From assembly GCA_964019335.1 (NCBI GenBank), contig OZ025655.1:778792-842791 (forward strand): a DNA stretch of 64,000 bases, written 5' to 3'. The translations under genes and the position numbers were made by a program. Source of the DNA: Diplonema japonicum. Taxonomy: Eukaryota > Euglenozoa > Diplonemea > Diplonemida > Diplonemidae. Shown piece after piece: positions 21,101 through 33,123 of this stretch. Below the pieces are notes generated by a model. The model made no database searches. It saw only the letters and a list, made by a program, of their open reading frames with translations, and was not told the origin of the DNA. Within the stretch, counting starts at the first letter, position 1. Each line of letters opens with the position of its first letter.

Positions 21101-24100
21101 GTCTCCAGCGACTCAGTGGCGGGGAATGGGATGTTGAAGCATGCGAAGAGGGATATGAACCTTGGGTCCAAGGCGTTACGGCCACCCCCAGGCGGGGCCA
21201 TTGCGGCCACGTACTCCACGTCACGGATGTTTTTCCACATAAGGTCTTTTCTGTCGTACCAGCCACCCATCTCAATAAGCAGCTTGAGGAACGTGATGGG
21301 TTGCATTGTGCCATAAGTGTCCACCACAGGCATGTTGATATCGTCAATGAACACAACGAGCTTCTTCCCAGGCGGGGCCCCCAAGATGGTTGCTGTTCTT
21401 TTCTCGACGTTGTCCTCCAGCGTGCGCTGCACGTCAACACTCATTGTTCTGCTTGAGAAATTCATCTCCAACACCATCTCGTCAAGCTTTACTTCGTCTT
21501 TGTCCTGCTCCGAGCGGTCTCTTTCTTTAAGGTCACGCAAGTACTTCTGAATTGTCACTGTCTTTGCGGTACCAGAGGCACCGATGTAGAGAATAGGTGT
21601 CTTGTTGCTGGTCTTCGGGTCGGGGGACTGCTTGTCGATTACTAAGTCAAGGAAGAAGCTGTTACGCACAGTATCTACTGTGGGAACAAGAATGGAGGAG
21701 AACTTTCCATCCTTGGGTGGGACATAGACTGGTATCATGGAAGGGTCCTTCCAAGGAATCCACTTTGCCATCTCGGTGTTGAAGCAGAATTCGTACAATG
21801 TCTTCTTCTCAGGAAGCTGCCCTGCAGACACAGGCTTCAGGTCATCGGACGGTTGGAGGTTCTTCCCCGACTTGCTCTTCAGAACCTGATCAAACCTTGG
21901 GCGGTCGTTCTCAAGGATACACGCGCCAAAACTCCACACGCATGCGAAGATGAAGACACCTTCAAGGGATCGCTGCTCCAATTGCTGGTCTTGAAGCATG
22001 CAAGTGAGCAGCAAGCACAGCTGCTTGACCATGTTGCAGTCGGTCAGAGGTAACGCCATCTTTGGCGTAGGTACAATGTTGCCATCAATATCAATGCCCT
22101 CTAAGACAAACGACTTCAAGGTTCCAATGTACTTATCAAACAGCTCCTTGAGGCTGTCTTGCTCCTCCTTAGATCTGGTGGACACCCACTTGTGAACATA
22201 AGGCTGCCACTGCAAGTTCTGCGGATCTACGTACACCATACCCACACGTGACACGGTGGCAGGAGATGCGTACTGGAGGTCGCCTACCTCAAAGAGAAGC
22301 GAACACATCGGGTTGTTGAGCCTGATACGATCACCGTTGGCCAGTGTCAGCAGCTTGTTATCATCCATTACCGTGTTCATGTTCTCAACCCACAAGGCGT
22401 CCACGTCCCCGTCGAACACCACATACCGTCTAGAAGACTCGTTCCCTTGCTCCTTTTCTCTCTCCGAGTCTCTATTGATGTTACGGAAGATGTTCGAGAA
22501 GATCCCGTCTGTCCACGTACGCGTCATGGGGTCGAGCACACCATACAGGCAGCTGATGTGCTGGGCTTTGGCGTTGAGGACAAATAGTTTTGTCTGAAGT
22601 TTCAAGGCATCCTGGGCTTGCTTCAAGTATTGGATAACAGTGGACTTCCCGCCCGACGTCGGCCCTACAACCATCGTCGTGTGACGTGTCTGCATGGTCT
22701 CGTACAACTGTACCACCTTGTCGATCTGGTTCGACACAATGAGGTCCTTGTTCTGTGTGATGCACTCACGCACAGCTTTCGCAAGCTTCTCGTTCGGCAC
22801 TCGTGTTGGGTCAAGCCCAGGGAACAAGTCTCCAATGAGACCAGCAAACAAAGGAACGTCTTCAAACACGAACTTGGGGGCGTTCATGTCACGCAGTGCC
22901 CTCATGAGGACCACGTCTTCGGGAAGAGCTGCGTCACTGCGCTTCAAAGCACCTGCCATCACAAGTACGGCCTTCAAGGCTCTCAGACCCCAGTCGTAGT
23001 GGTACTGCTTTGAGAGTTGCCCCTTTGCCAACTTGTAAAGGGTTACCATCTTTTTGGCTAGACCTCGCGCCTGTTTGAAGCCTTCCGCGTACAACATGAT
23101 CTCTGCAATGAGTTCCAAGTTGGGAACCACCATGACCACGGGCCTGAAAAGAGCTTTAAGGTTGTCAGGCAGTTCTACACGCCCCGCATAGCCGGGGTTC
23201 ATTGTGATAAATACGCCGACATTGGGGTCAAGCTCGATCTCCTCAGGAGCGCCTTGGATCTCGCACTTCTTTTGTCCGTGCTTCAGCGCATCCTGCATCG
23301 ATCTCAATTGCTCGGAGACAACACTGAGCACCGGCAACTCAATCCTGTTGAACTCGTCGAAGCACCCCCATGCACCACACTGCCCAAGACCGCAGAAGAT
23401 GCCCGCCATCGCTTTGTAATCAAGACCTTCACCGCAGTTAAATACCACGCAGTAGTACGAAAGAGCTTTTGCTAAATCCTTCACTGATTCCGTCTTTCCC
23501 GTACCAGCAGGACCCCCAGGTGCGCCGCCCAAGTGGTAGGATAGCGCTTGAGTGAGAGTCATGAAGCACCTGTCGGTGAGCGGCGTGATGACCAGCCTTC
23601 CATTCAGCCCCATGAACTCGTAACCGTAATTCAACACGGCAGTGCACTGCTGGATTACACAGTTGTCGACGTCCTTCTTCCAGTAAAATCTCAGTTGGCT
23701 TTCCCAAGCGAAGTCCCTTGCGTCTAGGATGGCGTCGCGCACGAACTTGTCCACGATGTCACGCCCGTGCACATCCACGATAATTAGCGTATTGATCTTC
23801 TTTCGAGTAATAGACGTGAGCTGCTTGTCCATCTCCATCACCATCTCGTCGAGCTGTACACTCAGCTTCACAACTAGCTCCTTAACTGCGTTCTTCCTCC
23901 CTTTTTTCACTTTGATGAACGAGTCTTCCACTTGATACGTCCACCAAATCTGCGACCCTGCCAAACTGCACATCCCCTTTGTCTCATCTATCCACTGCAG
24001 CCTCGGCTTTTTCGGGTAATGAAAGACGGAGGCCTTAAGTAGCCCTTGCAAGGTGCTCTTCACTTCCGTAAGTACCAGCGTAAGCCACTTCTCCACAGGA

Positions 24101-27100
24101 AGACCCTCTGTGTTGATGGCATTGTCGAAGTTAAGCGGTTCTCTCTCTTGGGAAGATGACCCTTCCACAGAGTCACCGCCTGGCTTGAAGTACAGCACCG
24201 CACAGTTCTCAAACATTTTAAGCATGTGCTCTTGGACAGAGCGTGGATTCGAGGAACTGAGGATAGAGAGCAAATCGTCGTCTGAGATGAAGTAGAACCT
24301 GGGGAAAGCCATTCGCTTGGTGTTCAGGTAGTCGGTAAGACCTTTCTGGCATTCGTCAAGTTTGTCAGATATCCATTTAAGCTCCATCAGCCTGTCCGGT
24401 GCGTGGCAGGCTGAATCGACAAGGGGCGACTCCGCAGTGCCCTTCATAATGTTCAGCCACTTCTTGTCAAGGTCGTCAAACTTCTTGGCTTCTTTCGGTA
24501 ACTGTGCAGCAATGTCCTCGCCTCCCACGAAGATCGACTCTAGGTATATCCACTTCTGCTGCACCACAATCCACTCTGCAATCACGTCGGTCATAGTGTT
24601 GAGCTTCCTCTCCCAGAGTCGCACGTCATCCAAAAAGGGCTTCACCCATTTGAAGTTTGCAATGGATTGTAGGTTCATTGTGTGCTCGTCGATAGCTTCC
24701 TGAATATCTTTCGTGTCTGCCAACAGCTTTACGCGCTTCTTTTGAATAAGTTCGAACGAAGTTATCTGCCACGTGTCTCTGATCGCCTTCAGGGAGTTCT
24801 CAATATGCAGCTCTCTGGTCGCACCCGCCACGATTTCATTAATGTCTTCCTCGAACTCAAAGGGGCGCATCTCGATCAGGGATGCGAGTGTGAAGTTCGC
24901 AAAGTCGAACGACTTGCCTGTCACATCCATCAGCTTCTTCCAGTGCCTATCCCGCAAGGCTTCGTTCTTAAGCTGCGTGAACAAGGGAAGCGACGTGAAG
25001 AAGTTGGTAACCACCTCTTTCATGGCAGAATACGGAGGGAGCTCGCCGAACTCTTTGTACTTCTTCTTCAGCTTCTGCATCATGGATTCTGTCCCTTTGC
25101 GCATGACGTCTATCTGGATATCAGCCCACTGTGTGCCTGACCACCCCATCACAAGCTCCTTCCATTCGCTGTACATCTCGAACACTTGATTCAGTTGGAA
25201 CAGCTTTTCTTCCACCTCCTGCAACGCTGGGTAGATCGTGATGTCAAGGGCAAACAGCTTCTCAGACTTCACCAATCCCTCCCTCTTCTTCTGTTTCTGC
25301 AGAAGGTCGATCTTCCATTCGTTGATCAACTCAAGGCCCTTATCCAAATCCAACCCCGAGCGTCCAGGGCCGTTGTTCACGAAGTCATCTCTTGCCAATT
25401 GAAGCTCTTCTGTGAACTTCTGCACGCTTGCCACAGTAACTTGTCGGAACGTATCCTTGGTGGAGGCTAAGTCCTCGTCTTTCTTCTTAGCCGTCAGTTT
25501 CAAACTTTCCCAATGCGCCCGAAGCCCCATTGCCATATCCCACTCCTCCTGTGGCACCTCGATGTTGTACTGCCTCAGAGTGCAGTAGCAGTTCTCGATC
25601 TCGCGGTACTGAAGTTCGATGTCCATCGACTGCGAGTACATAGTGTCGATGGTAGACAACACCTTCTTCAGGTCGTCGATGAGGTCGGGGTTGATGCTCA
25701 GCTCCTCTTCGCATTTATTGATACGTGAGCTCAGTTTTTCAAGCTTGGTTCTGAACTGTTCGTTCAGTTGCTTGCCTTCCATCTGGATCCATGTTCTCGC
25801 TTCTCTCTGTATCTCAGCCAGCAGGGGGTTGCAATCCAAACACAGGAAGTCGATGTTGCGTTCTTGAGGGTATTGATCCAAACCCCTGATCAGTCTTGTG
25901 AAATCCGCGAACCGGGCGTCGTATTCTAGCCAAGGGAGGTTCTTGGCACCGAGACGCTCGATGAACTTTTCCTTTGGAACATGCCACAGGTCCTTGTACT
26001 TCCTCCACGACTGTAAGTGCTTGTGCACGTAGAAGAACGTCTTCTGAATGCCTTGATTCACCTTTGTTTTGAAGGCAATGACCTGGCCGCCTTTGTGAAT
26101 GTCGTTGTAGAAGGTAAACGGCTGGTACTCGCTGTCGTCTGCAGGCCTCGGATGGATTTCACCCTGAGTGCACTCGATACATGTGCCGTCCATCCACCGA
26201 ACGAAGTGTTTCGTAGCCTCAATGATGTTGTTCATGATTTTACCCGTCAGCGTGTGCAGGATTTCCTTCATTTCCGGCGAAACACCGATCTCACCAGCAA
26301 CAAGGGAGGCGGTCACTTTGAAGAGGGGCGCAGGTTTGCGGTGCGACTTGTGCTTTTTAGAAGGGTTGATGTTGAGGAAGGAGAGGAACAGCGACAGAGA
26401 GATCATCACCATTCTGTTCAACGCTTTGTAGATCTTCTTCTCCCAGTGGTAGTAGTAAGACTTTAGTGCAGGCGCTTTACCAGTGTTTGTATTTGTAACG
26501 ATCCCTTCAATTTTCCGCAGGAGGGGCGAGATTCTGGCGTACTGTTTTGTTAGCTTCTGTACTTGCTTGTTCCTATAAGCCTCAAGCGACTCAGCAAGAT
26601 CATTGAGATCTAACAGGCCCTCTGTACCAGAGGAGCTTAGTTTCTGCGGGTCGACAAGCCACGTGGTCGATATCTGTTGCACCACTTGCGAGATGTGTGT
26701 AGAGTTCTTGTGGATTTCCTTCGATTTGGCGTGAAACTCTCCGATGGCCGCCAGGGCTTTGTTGATGTACTCCTTGATCCCGAGCGAGTTCCAGTTGAGG
26801 GTCTTCCACCCGGGCTCGATGGCACACTCGAGTTGAGCAATGTGGTCCCCTAGAATAGCCCTTTCAGGAGCCTCCACCACGGCAAGTGTCTCGTGGTACT
26901 TTGCGAGCATGGACTTCAGATTCTCGACAAAATCGTGGTACTTCTCGTCAAGCAAAGTGACCCTGAGGGCAATACCGGGCACATCGTACCCCAGTCTATC
27001 TAAGTACTTCGCCTCTTGGATAATTTGGAATAAATTGTTGTCGAAGTTTACGGCGTAGGCAGTCTCACCATCGCACTTCTCGACACTGAGGATGTTTGCC

Positions 27101-29442
27101 TTCAAGTAGTCAATGGTGTGCGTGTTGACATCGAGCTTCCACTTGTCGTACAAGTTGACGGCGTACTCCTTCATCATCTTCGCCACGCCCACGTACGTCT
27201 TCCGCACATCCTTGCCTCGAGATGTTGCGAGGATGGAGTCTTCTGCTTCGAGAAACTTCTTAATGGGACCCTTGATGCGCTGGAACAGCGACTCAGACCA
27301 ATGGATGGCCCCCGCCACTGGCGGTTGGTTCTTCGTGAGGGGTGGTGCATTGCAGTTGTCTTTGAAGATTTGTTCCACGTCCTTCACTTCGTCTTTGTAC
27401 CGGTCAAGGATCCCTTCGCTCTTCTTGAGGAGTAAATTGTTCAAGTTCCAATCGCTATCGGTGCCACCTCCAGGGGGGAGTGTCTTGAAAGACTGCAGCA
27501 GCTCAAAAGCTGCTTCCGAACTGCGCAGCTGCTTAAATGAGCTTTCAATAAATTGCCGTGTGTGGGCGTTCATTTGATCCACTTGACGCTTGAACTTTTC
27601 GAACTGCGCCGACCAACTAGGCTGCGCACGCTCATCGAAAATGTCGAAAGCCACCGTCTCGATAGGCTTCTTGAGATCCTCGACTCTCTTCATGACTTGG
27701 TCAATGCCCACTGTGTCCTTTGTGACCGCCTTCAGTTGGCTACCTAGGACGGTATGGTAGTACTCCAGTGTTGTCACTATCTCAAGCAGCTCCACGCACC
27801 TCACTGCCATGTAGTCGGTGGTTCCGAATAACCTCTTCTTGTCAAACTCCCAACGTGCATCTCGCTCAGTCTGCTCGATGTCCTGCCTGGTTTTCTGGTA
27901 ACTTTTCTTCCATTGCTCTAGCACAGCTTGTCCCTCGACAATCTTCCGTTTCGCATCTTCAAAGCCTTGACCGTCCTGTTGTTTTTTTTTGTTTGTTTTG
28001 TTTTTTTAAACTTGTGTTTATATGTATACCCTTCCGCAGGACAGGATGGAGGGCTGCCCGGGGGTGCTTTTTACGTTGATATGCCTGCTCACTTTTTCGG
28101 TGATGGTGTTAGCAATCTTTTCCAGCAGACGCATCATTTTCTCGTCGGTGTTGTAGTAGCGCGAGATGGTCCAAACCTGTTTGTTGTTCTGTTGTGCCTT
28201 ACAGCAACATACCATTCGTATGGCGGTCATCATGGACGGCAGAGTGTCGATAATGGGTTGCAAAGAGTTGCCTGGCTGGACGTTCGTGACAGCACGAAAG
28301 TGTCGCTCCAAAGTAGAAAGGAACTTGACGTTGTCCTTAGCCTCATGGTACATCTTCGCCAGTGCGTTGTAGGATATCTCGAAGTTGGGGTACGAAGTTC
28401 CGACGTCTGACTCTTTAAGCACCTTGAGCATAGTCTTCACGTGGGGCAGGTTAAGCTGTTCGTAGATTGCACTCAGCACTGCGTACTTGTCTTTCCAGAA
28501 ATCGATTTCACTCAGAGGGTTCTTCCCTGTCGCCGAATCGTTCTGTTGCTGCGCCTCGATCACAACAGTGATGTGTGAGTTCCATTTCAAAACATGTTCA
28601 TCGATTTCCTGCAGCAGGTCGTCGTTGTCCTGCGCCTGCTTAATGTCTTGCTCGGTGTCCCCTATGTGAATGTGCGTGGGGATGTTCAGCTTCCTGTCGC
28701 CTGATATCTGATGGATCACTGTAGTGATGTTCTGTGCCAGCCGCTGCACCGACGACTTCACATCCTCCTGGAGTTGTATTTGTAGCTGTGTCATCTTTTC
28801 AGATTCCAGCACCTCGCCAGGGCCCGGTGCACGGTACGTTGTCGTCTCTATTTCGTTTTCTGGTGAACTTGCTTCCCCGTCTTCGAGCTTGGGCTGTGCC
28901 TCGGGTGACAGCGTTGCGTCGCCCTCAGCTGCCTGGTTAGGTCTCGGGCCAGTATTGTCGATTGATGGCAAGTATACCGACATGATCAGCTCCTTCACTG
29001 TCTGCAGTCTGGGGCAGTCCATTACCCCGTACTCGATCCCCTTCTCCATGGGATTGCCAGGGATGTCTATCTGACCCTCCATCTGTGCCCGCGTGATGGC
29101 TTCGGGTGCTGCCTTGATAAAGTACATGCACATCATGTTCTCGTTCAACGCCAACTCAGGAGGCAAGTGGTCAATCGCGATGCAGAGCTTTCCGCCCTTT
29201 TTGTTCCTCCGAAGCTCGTCTTCGTCATAACCATCATCATAGCCGTCATCAAGCCTATCGCTGCCCTCGACGTAGAACAGGCACACGGAACACCTGTTCT
29301 CCTGATTTCCATCTGTCTCACAAAAGGTGCACAGCAAGTCCTCGTTATCACTTCTCGCCATGCAATCTGTTATGGCTGCCTGTTCCACTTTGCGTAGCCC
29401 CCATCGTGCTCTTTGTGACAGCCATTCTAATCTTGGATCCAT
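15181..29442 (-). CDS. DNAH10: Axonemal dynein heavy chain, DNAH10-like
   Basis: Six exons (28030-29442, 18769-27975, 18612-18731, 18352-18577, 15289-18318, 15181-15242) encode 4685 residues. The introns are 54, 37, 34, 33 and 46 nt, and their removal restores frame at every join. Order: N-terminal tail (about 1-1000), linker (to about 1900), then AAA1 with P-loop GPAGTGKT near 1955. AAA2 follows with GPTSGGKST near 2240, AAA3 with GASGTAKT near 2595 and AAA4 with GVGGSGKQS near 2960. Next come the stalk coiled coils and microtubule-binding tip, AAA5 and AAA6, and a C-terminal domain ending [11 protein letters not shown]. The AAA1-AAA2 sequence resembles DNAH10 (inner-arm I1/f alpha chain) most closely by eye. 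It powers ciliary beating by ATP-driven sliding of doublet microtubules. The start follows CTCAATACAG. Confidence 0.93.
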
Positions 29443-29533
29443 TTGCCACCTCCCCAAGGAAGTGGTCCTGTATTGAGTTTGCAGAGGAACAATAAATAGA
29501 AAGATCATAATAAAACAGACTGGTGTAAATGTC

Positions 29534-29887
29534 TTACTCTTTTTCAAGGCTCTCGAGGGCAGCTTTCAGGCGTGCAAGCTTCGAAGGCTCCGAAAAGCTG
29601 CCTTTTTCATTCCTTAAGAGCGCCGTGTTCACATGTCGCTGGAGGTACAAAATGGAAAGCTTGACATCAGCGATAGTATCGTCGAGGTGCGGGTGGCACC
29701 AATCCCTTATGGCGACGGCTTTCAATGCCAGCTGCTGTTTCATCCGCAAGAGCCCCAGAAGGTGCTCCCGTGTTGCTGCTCGGCACAGCTTGTATTTCTC
29801 CTCCATCATTATTGCTATTTGCAGCTCGCGCTCGCCAGCAGAACACGATGCCGCACTCCGCATGTGAATCTCATCCAAATCAAGCAT
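29534..29887 (-). CDS. Small helical protein
   Basis: A single exon encodes 117 residues, almost entirely helical by composition (Ala, Leu, Glu, Lys, Arg, with HPHLDD in the middle). It ends in ALESLEKE. The ATG directly abuts the acceptor-like ATTCCAG, which is preceded by a pyrimidine-rich stretch. It would therefore have almost no 5' leader of its own. A longer open frame continues upstream but is a hydrophobic translation of that T-rich tract, so I reject it. Family not recognised. The dynein heavy chain starts 91 nt downstream. Confidence 0.68.
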   Translation of the reverse strand: MLDLDEIHMRSAASCSAGERELQIAIMMEEKYKLCRAATREHLLGLLRMKQQLALKAVAIRDWCHPHLDDTIADVKLSILYLQRHVNTALLRNEKGSFSEPSKLARLKAALESLEKE

Positions 29888-30163
29888 CTGGAATGGGTTA
29901 AAAAGAAAAGCGAGAAACAAAACAAACAACAAAAAGGGCAATACATCAAAAAGAAAAGGAATTACGTCGCAACTTTCTTGTTGTATGAAAGCACAAGGCT
30001 CTCTGTTGCTTGACTTCGCTGTCGCAAGGCTCAGTAGCTTATACTGCTAACTTAACTGCGCCAGGAAGCATACAAGTGGAAAATGAACAGCCGTTGCGTA
30101 AACTGACTGCCCATAACGTCTAGGAGTTAAAAATAGTTAGGCAAGCATAAGACTGTTAACATC

Positions 30164-31324
30164 TTATTCCTCACGAGGGCGCTTCCTTCTGCACTGCACC
30201 GCTTTTGCGAGCGAAACAAGAACATCCTGTTGTTAGTGTCGGCACTGCGTGTTTTAGCATACCTTCGTCGCTGCAAGGTCCAAGCACTCATCGGTGATGG
30301 ACTTCCCGTAGACAAGACCCTTCTTGCCCTCTGGACCCAGCTTCTGGTTCCCCGCCACGATATGAGACTCGATCATGACCCCTGCGATTCCACGGGACCC
30401 CGAAGAAATCTGCGCAGCAATATCTTTCGCCACAATGGGCTGGTTCTTGTACTGCTTCTTAGAGTTCCCGTGAGAGCAGTCGATGATAACCTTCTGTGTC
30501 GTAACACCCCTTTTCTTCAAGTTCTTAATAACTTCGGTCACATCTTCAGCGGCATAATTTGTTCCACTCGCACTGCCTCTCAGGATCACTGTGCAGTAGG
30601 GGTTTCCGTTAGTGTGCACAATGGCGGCAAGCCCTTGCTTTGTCACGGACAAGAAGGAGTGCGGGTGTTTAGCTGCCTGCACAGCATCACACGCGATACT
30701 AATGTCGCCTTGTGTGCTGTTCTTGAAGCCCACAGGCATGGATAGGCCACTCGACAGCTCCCTGTGGACCTGCGACTCTGTGGTCCTCGCCCCGATTGCA
30801 CCCCAACTAACGAAGTCAGCAAAGAACTGCGGGGAGATGGTGTCCAGGAATTCGCAACCGCAGGGCAGCCCTATCTCGTTGACCTCTGCGAGGAACTCCC
30901 TAGCGGACCTGAGGCCCTTGTTGATCTTGAAGGTACCGTCCAAGTCGGGGTCGTTGATGAGACCTTTCCACCCGACCGTGGTTCGGGGCTTCTCGAAGTA
31001 GACTCTCATCACAACCACAAGATCGTTGCTGAGCTCATCAGCGATAACTTTCAACTTCTGTGCGTACTCTTTCCCCGCTTCGATGTCGTGGATGGAACAG
31101 GGGCCCACAATCACAATGAGTCTGTCATCGGTACCCTTGATACAGTTCGTGACATCAACACGGCCCTTAACTACTGTGGCAGAGGCTGTTTCCGTAAGAG
31201 GCAGCTCGTCGAGCAGGATGCTGGGGGGGAGCAAGGGTTGCAACTTTTTAATTCGCAGGTCATCCACTGACTGCAGCTCGTCCAGTGACATCGTGGACTC
31301 CTGACGGGGGGCTTTCGCGGCCAT
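30164..31324 (-). CDS. 3-deoxy-D-arabino-heptulosonate-7-phosphate synthase, class I
   Basis: Two exons (30263-31324 and 30164-30226) encode 374 residues; the intron is 36 nt (30227-30262). DAHP synthase condenses phosphoenolpyruvate and erythrose 4-phosphate, the first step of the shikimate pathway to aromatic amino acids. Visible signatures of the AroF/G/H and Aro3/Aro4 type are IVGPCSIHD, YFEKPRTTVGWKGL, a GARTTESQVHR segment, VIIDCSHGNS and GVMIESH. Length fits the family (about 350-370) plus a short extra basic tail, CRRKRPREE, encoded by exon 2. There is no clear transit peptide, suggesting a cytosolic enzyme. No other shikimate gene is in the window. The N-terminal effector-binding region is present, so feedback control by an aromatic amino acid is likely from the family. 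Confidence 0.95.
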
Positions 31325-31539
31325 TTTGTGTTTCTAAACCTGTTGCGTCTGATAGCACCCGGGGAAAACAATTAAATAAGGTACCGTACACTTAGTAACC
31401 AAAGTTAGACTATAAACCATTTTGTTGCAAAGTAATCAGGGGCAAGGAAAAAGAAACAAGAAAAAAGGGGGAAGGAGGAAACATAAGAATGAAAAAAAGG
31501 AAGCCGATTGTTTGAAACAGGAATAACAAGAATAATTAA

Positions 31540-32898
31540 TTACTGAGCGTATGTGAATCCTGGGACAGGCACATGTGTGGCCTGCCTCCACATGCGGTCC
31601 AGGTAAACCATGAGGCAGTCAAAGGAGCTGCCGTTCACGGTGCCCCACAAAGTACCTACAGTTCTTTTAATGTCATCAGTGAACTGACCGAACTGATACA
31701 CGTACCCGTTGAGAGTGTAGATCTGGATGCACGGCTGGCTATTGGACACTGCAGAGTGGTAGGTGACGATGTTGGTGAGGCTGTCGAAGAACGAAGGCTG
31801 CGGTTGGCCTGCAGAGCGCGATGGTGTGAAGGAAAAGTGCTTCGTTGAAATAAATAGTGTGCCTTGGATCTGTTTCTCACCACCATTCACATAACTGCAC
31901 TTGTACCCACACTCTAAAGTATCTCTCTCTGCCAGAGAAGAAAATACGGAGCGCCAAAGAGCAAGCAGCTCTTCATCATCGTGCTTCCTCAGAGCAACTT
32001 CAGCACTGTGCGTCGTCTCTTTGACGAAGGATGTCGTGTGATGTGCTGCGGCCGAGATGCCCGATGAGAGCTTCGACATGAACCCCTTTGGAGGGGGCTG
32101 CTGCTTCTTTGCGGAGTATTCAGCCTCTCGCTTCTCCTTGTCTGTGTTTATTTTGTCGATGTGCGCCCTCCACTTCTCCGTGGGTGTCGGTGCGTTGATC
32201 GCGGGTCTGTGGTGTGTTCAAGTGCTGTCTACGACATACGGTGGAACGGGTGGGGCTCCTGTGTACCTGAGGGGGCCATCAGGATTAGTTTTAATCTGAC
32301 ACGGAGTGATCTGGGGTTGGTGGATGGGCATTGAATGGCCAGGGATGTACTGCGGCGCCATTGCTTGCGGAGGAGGTGCCGTCGCTTGAGGGGCTCCCGG
32401 GGGCGCTTGAGGGGCTCCTGGGGGAACTTGAACCTGATGCTGCGGTGGCGGCGGTCGTGGGTTGGTGGGTGCCGGGGGCGGACCTGGCATGGGCGGCGCC
32501 GTTGGCTGTGGAACATTCGCTGAGTCGAAGAATTTGCCTTGGGGTGCAGCCCCTTCAACATGAATCTGGAATGTTAGAGTGCCAACATCAATATCGTTTG
32601 AGGACAGCATCAGCTGGGTGGACTCATTGTTGTGGATTGTAGGGATATCACTTAAACGCGTTGTTATAGTTGCAATTTCGTTGCTCCCATTAAGCACGCT
32701 AAAGAGAATGTTGTCGTTGGTGTCAGTACACGGTAGCCTCATCTCATGTGCCCCCCATGTCATCCCGATGTTGCTTGGTGACCCCTGCGGGGTGCACTTC
32801 AGTTGGCTGCCTATGCTGATCTTACACACTGTGGCATCTGACGAAGGCCCTTTCCACTCCAGAATCCTGACAACGGCTTCTTGCCCATGACCCGACAT
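31540..32898 (-). CDS. C2-like plus GRAM domain protein
   Basis: Two exons (32240-32898 and 31540-32206) encode 441 residues; the intron is 33 nt (32207-32239). Residues about 5-145 look like a C2 beta-sandwich (DNILFSVLNGSNEIATI, later GTLTFQIHVEG) but lack most calcium-binding Asp. A Pro/Gln/Ala linker follows (about 150-235). Then come a charged helix (TEKWRAHIDKINTDKEKRE) and a GRAM domain at about 290-420, where GTLFISTKHFSF is characteristic. GRAM and C2 modules bind membranes, so a lipid-contact or trafficking role is likely. The frame is open upstream to 33081 with a hydrophobic translation. I prefer the ATG at 32898, 20 nt after CTATCCCAG, but a membrane-inserted N-terminus cannot be excluded. 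Confidence 0.8.
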
Positions 32899-33123
32899 TA
32901 AACAAGTGGAAACAAGTGCTGGGATAGATAGTAGCAGAACAAACAAGTTAATAACACAAGCACAAAATTGTTTTACGCAATAGATCGGCATGCCGTCGGT
33001 GCACCAGTGTGGCGACGATACCATGACGCCAAACACAAGAAGCACGCTCGAGCATGCTACGGCAATACTGAAATGTAACAAACCGGAAAGATAAGAAATA
33101 CAGAAGTTTATACTACAGGGTAC

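Noticed and set aside
20947-21456. Plus-strand frames of 130-240 codons over the dynein gene
   Set aside because: They are antisense shadows of dynein coding sequence, without start context or domains.
32899-33081. Hydrophobic N-terminal extension of the C2/GRAM protein
   Set aside because: The frame is open but comes from a T-rich leader. A CAG acceptor lies between it and the preferred ATG. Not fully excluded.
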